Positions 57,091 through 64,000 of a stretch of 64,000 bases of DNA are shown here, one piece after another; position 1 is the first letter of the stretch; each line of letters opens with the position of its first letter. A model generated the notes under the pieces. The model ran no database searches, was not told the DNA's origin, and saw nothing but the letters and a program-made list of their open reading frames with translations. Source of the DNA: Paraphysomonas bandaiensis. Lineage: Eukaryota > Chrysophyceae. The DNA is taken from positions 310,001 to 374,000 of the forward strand of contig CBFFRP010000297.1 in the NCBI GenBank assembly GCA_965644295.1. Reading direction: 5' to 3'. Both the position numbers and the translations under genes were made by a program.

Positions 57091-58775
57091 TGTCATCAGA
57101 CAGCCAAAACTCTGAAATAGAAGAAGGTCTGTGGGTGCGAGTAAAAATTGTCGCTTTGACTAAATTTCGAGAGGAAGCACAGGCATTCTCTGTAAATCGG
57201 TCCGAGTTAACTTCTTCGACAGACCAATTAACGATTTGGGTGAGAATTACTGCAATTACTGCTAAAGATGTTTTAATATAACATTTTTTTTAGATTCCAG
57301 GAGGTAATCTTTTTGAAGACGATAGTAATATCTGGCGTGTCAAAGGTCATGCATTCTTGCATGCACTCGTTGAGGGCGTAGCGAGGCAAGCGTATAATCA
57401 AAAGTTATTGCCACCACTATCAGACTTCAACGACCAACTCAGGATAGACTTCAGCAGAGGTATTACTGTTCGAACTGCAACAAGTTCTGGTATCATTGGT
57501 AATTTCCACATGATCCCTCCCGATGGAGAATTGGACATACCGTTACTTCCCACTAGACGCCAGACAGATCACGATAGGAAGTGTTGTCGGGAAAACGCTT
57601 CCCACTATGTGGTGATTGCTGGTGTCCCGTTCCAAAATTGCCCAGACGATGTGATACTACAGAGACAGCTCAGCTTTGTTGATTCTTCCCTTGCGCTTGT
57701 TAAACATAAACAGAATGATCTTCCCCTCTGTAAATACATGCACTCAAAATATTTCAAAGTTGGCCTGAATCATCGTCCAGGAAATGATATGAACACGTAC
57801 TGGTCACCGGCAATGAAAGAAGCCATGACCGAGTGCAGTGAAGAGGGTCAAAGACTCTTCGAGCTTAATCCTCCAAAAAGTATGCAAAGTGGTATCCGTA
57901 AGCAGAGAGGATTTGGTCACGGTGGTCAATCAGGTCTTAAGCTTTCAACCGCCAGTGAACATGATGCGGCGGACACATCGAGTCATTTGGAAGCACAAAG
58001 GAATCGCTTGCATATCGAGCGATGTCGTGCCAAAGCTTGGAGCAAGAAAGATTTGATTTCTGATAGCAAATTGAAAGATCTACTCGAGCTTCCCGAGGGC
58101 AAGAAAGTAAAGAGCTACTCGCAGTTAAGAACATACTTATGTGAATACTTTAGTACCCTAGAAGGTGAAGAACGTGCAGCTGAAGACCCGTTGGAGTATG
58201 ACCCGACACTCGATACATGGGTTCTCAAGTTGGATTGGATGGGTCAAGGCTTCCCAAAATATAGTGACCTCAAGGGGGGTAATAAGCCAATACCTGCAGC
58301 CCGTGAAAATATCATATTCTCGTCGGTTCGAATAGGACCACACCCGCCACCACCACCGCCCCCTGCTCTACCAGCTCCTCCAGGTGTTCCAGCACAAGGT
58401 TGGCCTATCCCAATTGGTGTTCCCCCTGCTGGAAGTAGTGGCCCTTCTTTTGGTGTCCCTTTTCCCCTTCCACCAGACTGTGGACCATCGCCCTACGGGG
58501 TATACCCCCCTCCTATTTATCCAACTGGGGGTTTTCCTTTTCAGCAGCAGCTTCCTCCGTATTACCCACAGGGATCTGCTCCTCGGCATTATCCGCATCA
58601 CATGCTGTATGGCTACCCGCCAGAATATTACCACGGCCACAGGGATTTTGATTATGCATCGCGTTATCGCCAACAGCGATTTGCCTGGGGAGAAGGAATG
58701 CGAAAGGATGAGAGGGGTGAGTGGATAGCATATGAGGCCGAGTATGAAATTCCTTATCCTGCCGACCCTTACTAA
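57090..58775 (+). CDS. Transposon-borne accessory protein of unknown function
   Basis: Model: join(57090..57239,57294..58775), 543 residues; the 54-nt intron (GTGAGA to TTTTTTTTAG) is phase 0. The ATG overlaps the last base of the left repeat; an in-frame ATG at 57072 lies within it. The N-terminal domain (about 1-330) has IWRVKGHAFLHALVEGVARQ, ITVRTATSSGIIGNF, HYVVIAGVPFQNCPDDVILQ and CKYMHSKYFKVGLNHRP, and matches no family I know. KSYSQLRTYLCEYFSTLEGE follows. Residues about 395-500 are Pro/Gly/Tyr-rich (PPPPPPP, YPPPIYPTGG), and the end is Tyr/Arg/Glu-rich. The frame is intact over 1.6 kb, so it is probably maintained. A role in transposition or regulation is inferred from position only. 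Confidence 0.8.
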
Positions 58776-59129
58776 ATAGAACAGATTGCAGTCAATCGTT
58801 ATCTGCCGGGTCTCATTTATTATTTATTTCGAATCTTGGTAATTTTTGGATGAATTTAACACATACGCTCCGATGCATCGAAATTTAGGTTTAGACTCAC
58901 TAACCGATTTTCTTTTTTCTTCTTAGTATGCAACTGTATGAACTGATATTTTAAATTCTCCACAAACTTTTCAAAATTTTGTTTTTTTGATTTATTAATA
59001 TTACTTGAATCTATTGCGTATAATTAATCATATTCTATCACGAAGTAGTAGCAAGCATATCACATTCAATCATCAGTACATCTATATTAGTAACTAGTGA
59101 GTAGAGTATAGAGTATAATCTGCAAATGA

Positions 59130-60160
59130 TCAATAGTTACAGGCTTCGCACTGTTCTTTCCAAGTAACGGTAATATCCACTCGATTGAATAAATTGCACG
59201 CAGTTTCGGCAGTACAGCATGACCACAAAGCTTCATGTAGTTGAGCTGCAAGTGGTTTATATGCGTACATAATTCCCCACTTCTTTCTAATGTGCGCTTT
59301 GGCAAGATGAAATACGGGTTCAATTGGTGAAAAATCATAAGAATAAGGGGGAGAAACACAACCATCACGCCGAATTCTGCACACATATTATAAATATCTA
59401 TCTTCACGTGCGTCGAAGCATTATCCATGAGCAGCACACTGCGATCCCCAGGAAAAGGGTTCATGTGGGGAAAGATGTCATGTTCTAGGGCATCTAGAAA
59501 TGTATTATGATCAACATTTTCTTCGTGTACAGTAACAGCAAAAACTCCTTCGATAGACATTGCAGCAATGGCACAACAACTAACTTGGGGATTGAAGTGG
59601 CCTATAACATCACCACTCACGAAGGCAGGGTAGCCATGTGGTGAACGCCCATATCGGCGTAGAACTTCTGCCGGCTTGAGATGTGATTCGTCCACAACAG
59701 CATAGCAGCGAGCTGGAATTTCATCCAATGATCGGGCCAAATTATTCTTATAGTAACGCCTCAAGCCCTCATTTCTGTTGTGGGAAATTCTTTGACAAAC
59801 TTTTACGGTATAGCCCTCAGTGTTCATGGCATGCTTCATTTGGTGCTCCAAGTACGCCACGCCGTACACATTAAAAACCTTTTCGCATAATTCTTCGTTG
59901 GAATAAGTTGAATTTTCTGCCAGCAACTCTTTAACAAAATTGATATGCTCGAGTGAAATGACAGTGTGGTGCGAATGGTGTGAAGACTCTGGTTTAACTG
60001 ATCCAGTGTCCAGATATTTGTCCAACCACCTTCTAACTGTGCTTTGGGACACATCGTATTTCTCGTATATATGATCTAGTGATGCGGCCACAGAATTTGT
60101 GATTTCCAGAGAGTGATCAAACACATCCAAAATTAAAAGACGGAAAGCCTCGGAATACAT
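59130..60160 (-). pseudogene. Tc1/mariner-class transposase with a frameshift before the third catalytic residue
   Basis: ATG at 60160, 10 bp inside the right repeat. A helix-turn-helix region lies at about 10-60 (YDVSQSTVRRWLDKYL). The catalytic core has D157 (YAVVDES) and D246 (VLLMDNASTH). At VVFLP (about 271) the frame leaves the family pattern, while the next frame continues PPYSYDFSPIEPVFHLAKAH, the usual third-residue motif, to a stop at 59130. The switch is at a run of five G (59347-59351, C on the coding strand), where one more base would restore the frame. Counting across it there are 34 residues between D246 and the Glu, the Tc1 D,D34E spacing. It could be a real lesion, a sequencing error or a recoded site. 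Confidence 0.85.
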
Positions 60161-60170
60161 GTAAATATGG

Positions 60171-60368
60171 TGCTGCGAATGACAAACATGTGAGAGAAGG
60201 TTGCTTCAACACATTGTAGAAGAAATCACCTTGATTTGCAGTGCTTATCATGGTAATTGTGGGTTTATGGTACTGTTTAATGTAGGTGAGCAAGTTTTGT
60301 AATCGCGATCAAAGAAGATTGAAGAAGAGAGAAAAAAAAGTTTTTTTCACACCCGCTCTCCCTCACAA
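60171..60368 (-). repeat. Right terminal inverted repeat, 198 bp
   Basis: Exact complement of 56893-57090 by inspection. Reading inward it supplies the leader of the transposase gene in the same way that the left repeat supplies the leader of the accessory gene. The ATG in the repeat (complement of TTTGTCATTC region) is not in frame with the transposase. Confidence 0.95.
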
Positions 60369-60370
60369 TA

Positions 60371-61300
60371 GTGAGACCTACGACTAGAAAACTCGAACTT
60401 ACAGTATTATGAAAATGATATTGTACCGTTCATCCTGTTATTTAAGGTCACAGTGAAGTAAGTATAATACGATACAGTGTGCTGTGTTTTATTAATGGCA
60501 TTATATATCCAGCAATATATAAGTGGAGCCTCTGATGTATAGTCCGTATGATTCTGAGGCATGAGTGTATACCTACAGTGAAGAAGATTGTGTTTACGCT
60601 GAGAGTACAAGCTGTATCAGGACAGCAGAGGGCGCAGGGAGGTTACCACGCTGTTTAGCATGCACCGTACTGTATTACTTTCATGGGTGAGCGCCGCATC
60701 TACTATACACGACGAGCCCTGGGACTAATGGAATCATGGTCTTATATTTTCGGTGTAACTGATTGAGTGTAACAGAATAGATGCTTGCTACCATGGTTTG
60801 GTCACAGTAAAGCTCCACCTTAGCATTTGAGGCAGTACCTTCAAGGTCTTTTGTCGCATGGTCGTAGCCTCGACTTTATCGCTCTTTTTCCAATGTTAGT
60901 TACAGGAACACGTAGCAGCGCTCAGTAACTAGCAGCTTTTCACAGGTTTGAAATGCTATCATCATATTCTACACAGATATTCATAGAAGAGCTTGCAAAA
61001 AAGAGACATGGCGACCACAGAGTCTGCAGCGAAATACCATTAAATGGCATTCTCTGCTATTCCACTGTGATTATTATGGACAATTAGCTGTTAGAGTGTG
61101 TGCGGCAACAGCTCGTTTTGTATGTATACGTGGCTTCTATAAGTCTTGAGAAACTGTTCGTTGCTAATGGTCGCAAGTCTGTGGGAACAATTTTTCATCA
61201 GGTTGATGGTGGATCAGGAAATGTCAATGTATTGTAATTGGTGGTGTGCTTTACGGTAGTGTTATATTGTGGAATTTTTGTGAAAACGATGTCTTGACTC
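60371..61300. other. Intergenic, nothing recognised
   Basis: About 930 bp right of the transposon. Short open frames only, with no similarity that I can see to known proteins or to the repeats elsewhere in the window. Confidence 0.35.
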
Positions 61301-62160
61301 GGTTATTTCCCATACCCACGAGAATATAGACGGACTCTTTTCCCTTATATGATGGTACTATCTCAAGGACAAACACTGTCTCAGTCCAGAAGAGTTCGAA
61401 GGTGTTTTCAAATTCGCATTGCAGTACGAGGACAAACTTGAAGTGAAGTATATACTTGTGGTCCCGGACTTTTCGGGTTAGTTTCGGCGGGTTAGTTGAC
61501 TCAAAGGTTAAATGTTTCGCAAAAGAGGAATGGACTCAGCTGCAGTTCATTTTCAAAGAGTGGAGCCCTCGGAGAGGTATGAGCGTGGTGTGAAAGCTAC
61601 TTGTCGGCCGTATAGAAAAGACGAAGTGGTATGATTGTGAATGACCCTGACTAGGATTCGATCACCGAGTTGATCCCTCAGTTTACCAAGGTCAACATTC
61701 AACCTTTAGATGAAGACCCACCTTTCAACTATTTATTGCGGTTACCACGAGAGGCTGAAGTTTTTAGCCGGAGCCTTTTGTGTCGATGAGTACGCTACAT
61801 GCATCATCTTTCTCAAATTCTCAAACAAGATGATTCAATCCTTCACTGGTAAGAATCCTGCTGCGGTGGAGAGTTGGACGCGGTGGTGCGAGGGACTATA
61901 TACAGCTTGTCATGACGATAGATCCGATGATATGAAGTAGAAAGACTGTGGAACCGATGGGAATGCGTCTTAAAAGTTACTGTATCCTCCTCCGGCTCCT
62001 CGAAAGAGAACATCTGGTAAGAAAGGTCCGTATGAAATGATGTATAGTTGTTCCGGATGACTACAAGTGGGTGGATACTGGGGCTGTTTATTCCGCCATT
62101 CACTGTATCCGTCAAAGGCAAGCAATCGAATGTAAATTATAAAATGTGAATTCGCTTGGG
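61300..62160 (+). pseudogene. Possible decayed retroelement coding sequence
   Basis: Coding-like stretches in shifting frames: SPEEFEGVFKFALQYEDKLE, VNIQPLDEDPPFNYLLRLPR and FSNKMIQSFTGKNPAAVESW. They are interrupted by many stops. The helical, charged character suits a gag, and a copia 3' end follows at 62340, but no diagnostic motif is present, so the identity is open. Confidence 0.3.
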
Positions 62161-62339
62161 ACATTTGTACGATTATAAAAAAATATTTCCCATTATTTAA
62201 TATGTTATATATATGACTTCTTACGCATAATATTGTTATAGTTAATAGTTATATATTATGGTAACTATAATGCTTGTATCGCTAATTTTATTTTGAACAA
62301 ATATATATAGCTAATAGCTTATTTGGCCTGTTTTGACCG

Positions 62340-62772
62340 TTTGACCTGGTCATCGCCTCCCTCCGACATATTGCCATCAGAGAACAAGTCGCCACGCACT
62401 CCATTATTGTTGATTACATGCCTACAACGAGATGCTGGCCGACATTCTAGCTAAACCTCAAACATCAAACACTTTCCGCAGATTGGGGGATTCACTTCTG
62501 GGGGGGGGAGGCATCAACATACCAACATACCTGCTAGCAATAAAAGAACAAGAGTATCTATCCCACCGGCAGAGAACTCAACCAAAAGACCACGATTAAT
62601 GACTTAGAGATCTACGGAGTTTCCCACGATTATGTTGTATGTTGACATCAGTGTAATCCACAATCTGTGATTGCACTCGTGGGTTTTAACCTCAGTAGAG
62701 CTATCTCCAAATATATACACCTATATTCATAATATATCTATGTACGTCATATGATTATTTCATTGAGGGGAA
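62340..62772 (+). mobile_element. Ty1/copia 3' end remnant
   Basis: Frames around 62370-62480 read RHIAIREQVATHSI and DYMPTT, then MLADILAKP, the end of copia RNase H (KHIxIRxHFxR.., YxPTxxMxADxLTKP). Polypurine runs occur at 62500-62510 and, right before the LTR start, GAGGGGAAG at 62764-62772. Frameshifts and a missing front part show it is a dead fragment. Confidence 0.7.
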
Positions 62773-62935
62773 GTGTTAAGATTCATTGATTCACGTATAT
62801 ACCTCTTTATGCGTGAATATAACACATGTATACAAATAGACTGAATAATTACCAAACTATATAAGATACGCGACTGTACAAGATACGCACATGTGTGTGG
62901 TTCTAACGCTCTGTTCAAACGTGTCTTGCTATTAT
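62773..62935 (+). repeat. Copia-type LTR, 5' part
   Basis: Starts TGTTAAGATTCATTGATTCA directly after a polypurine tract. The first about 60 bp match the complement of 45780-45835. A possible CA end is at 62936 (CTATTATCA). To the right, 62940-63070 is an ATATATTG/CAATATATT-rich stretch. Confidence 0.5.
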
Positions 62936-63299
62936 CAGGGCCAGTCAAAAATATATTGGATTTTCAATATATTGCTATTATTTATTCTTGATTGCTACAA
63001 TATATTGATTATTATTTTAGCAAAATTTGGCTTCGCAATATACTGCAATATATTGATATATTGTGTGTCTTAGAAAATATACTTGATTAATCATAAACGA
63101 CTCTTCATAATCACATAACTCATCTACTATATTTATAACATCGAACGATTATAACCTGTAATAAGTCTAAACAGTAAATAAGCAAGTGCCAGTAAAATGA
63201 TCGCCATATCCGCCCAAACTATAACACTAAACTATCACTGTACAGTATACGGTCCAAACTATTCGGCCATTATCTCTTTCATATTTATTACGTAGTAGT

Positions 63300-64000
63300 G
63301 AATGTCTGATTATTTAGCAATAGGCGTTGAGACCTTGCATCAATTAGTGGCTAGAAGAATGCTAGTCATACTAGTTAGACCACTACCCGTAACTAATCAA
63401 TACAAACTCTTTTATCCTACTATTTAACGCTACGAAAGCTGCTTGTGCGTCGCCGCAAGCACCAAGGTGCAACCACTTCCGTTCTTTTTGTGTGATATGA
63501 AATTCGCCTTTATGGTGTGTCCGTGGACTCACCGGCGCTATTGATCTGGGGGTCTCCCTTTGGGATGGGTCTCCATTGGTTTTGGAGGGGGCTCAGCGTT
63601 CTGAATTAGGGTCTTGAGTGCACCTAGTTCCAGATGTGTGGGTTGAGGGTGGTGGGGATTGTTGGGAGGAGGGGTAGGGTTTGTAGTCTGTGTTACTGTG
63701 CTCCTGTGGGGCCGCGGGTGTAGATAGAGTTGTCGAAGCCGTCGGCGTTGTGGAGGTCTGGGCAGTCCAGTGCTCTGTCGGGTAGGACCTGTGAGGTGTG
63801 CACGTGTGTCTGGAGTCGGATACGCTGTGGGGGGTCTTCGTTGGACCCCTAGTAGTCGAAGGACTCTCGGACGTTGTCTTGACTGACTGCGTTTCGGACG
63901 GGGTCTCGGGAGTAGCCTGGGCGGCCTTTTGGACATGGTGATATAGCGACAACCGCGATCCTGTAACATAAGCTTCGCTGCAGTGTAAAGCGGTTGCAGG
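63300..64000 (-). repeat. Retroelement-like, GC-rich repeat, partner of 40610-41040, running off the window
   Basis: The minus strand enters from the right edge with two overlapping open frames (63538-63969 and 63593-63952), Pro/Arg/Ser/Thr-rich and much more GC-rich than the surroundings. A segment (63320-63440) shared with 40890-41040 follows. Overlap of two low-complexity frames means that at most one is coding. It may be a gag-like ORF with its 3' flank. The class cannot be set from this portion. Confidence 0.4.

Larger units (their letters stand above)
56893..60368. mobile_element. Complete Tc1/mariner-class transposon carrying two genes
   Basis: 3476 bp flanked by TA (56891-56892 and 60369-60370), the target duplication of Tc1/mariner elements. 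The 198-bp terminal inverted repeats showed no mismatch in a base-by-base reading. Inside are two inward-facing (convergent) genes: an unknown protein on the + strand (57090-58775) and a D,D34E-type transposase on the - strand (59130-60160). About 350 bp of AT-rich sequence separates their stops. Identical repeats imply a recent insertion or a recently homogenised copy. Most elements of this superfamily carry the transposase gene only. Confidence 0.93.

Noticed and set aside
58368-58731. Several open frames antisense or out of frame to the proline-rich tail of the transposon accessory gene
   Set aside because: They are shadows of the CCN-rich codons of the real frame.
60407-60610. 67-codon minus-strand open frame beside the transposon
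   Set aside because: It is short, without homology or splice context.
1-64000. tRNA, rRNA, snRNA genes and CRISPR arrays
   Set aside because: I scanned for cloverleaf-type conserved blocks, spliceosomal RNA motifs and regularly spaced repeats and found none that I could support; a covariance-model search would be decisive.

Overview
The window is nuclear DNA of a microbial eukaryote. Genes are split by short GT-AG introns (about 30-160 nt, most 40-60), all three standard stop codons are used, and the sequence is AT-rich. CFAP58, an axonemal protein, implies a flagellated cell. A secreted EGF-repeat protein of the type found in heterokont flagellar hairs (mastigonemes), together with the transposon types present, makes a stramenopile (heterokont) the best guess. 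The genus cannot be told from the sequence.

Layout. 1-2040: a decayed hAT transposon interrupted by an inverted duplication of a retrotransposon gag fragment. 2048-5127: a secretory-pathway glycosyltransferase (-) divergent from a secreted NlpC/P60 cell-wall hydrolase (+), the latter probably bacterial in origin. 5560-7765: hAT elements, one intact at both ends with an 8-bp target duplication. 7949-13024: a 14-exon EGF-repeat gene (-) and a 5-exon PP2C phosphatase (+). 13437-15867: hAT fragments and a minisatellite. 16419-20078: a two-pore K+ channel with EF hands (-) and TRAPPC12 (+). 20170-21320: repeats, a copia scrap and a Harbinger-like MITE. 22252-31422: CFAP58 (-) divergent from a ~2000-residue acyl-CoA-binding/ankyrin protein (+). 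32060-34000: RNase H and Ty1/copia remnants. 34326-37704: a Csm1/Pcs1-like protein (-) divergent from the kinetochore protein NDC80 (+). 38231-42158: gag remnant, repeats and a second hAT family with intact ends. 42375-56124: a mitochondrial-type small protein, a decayed PDI-like pseudogene, an RPP38-like protein, a Tudor protein, eIF1, an NMNAT-like protein and two small unknown genes. 56893-60368: a complete two-gene Tc1/mariner-class transposon. 60370-64000: retrotransposon remnants.

The most striking object is the 3476-bp element at 56893-60368. It has TA on both sides, 198-bp terminal inverted repeats with no mismatch seen, and two inward-facing genes that each begin at the inner edge of a repeat. 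One is a D,D34E-type transposase. The other is a 543-residue protein with a proline-rich tail that I cannot assign to any family. The transposase reading frame is broken by what looks like one missing base in a homopolymer just before its third catalytic residue.

Splice sites were placed by eye. For most multi-exon genes the exon phases close and the spliced length is divisible by three, which supports the models; uncertain joins are marked. Host genes show no functional clustering beyond divergent pairs; one such pair, NDC80 with the Csm1-like gene, joins two chromosome-segregation proteins.
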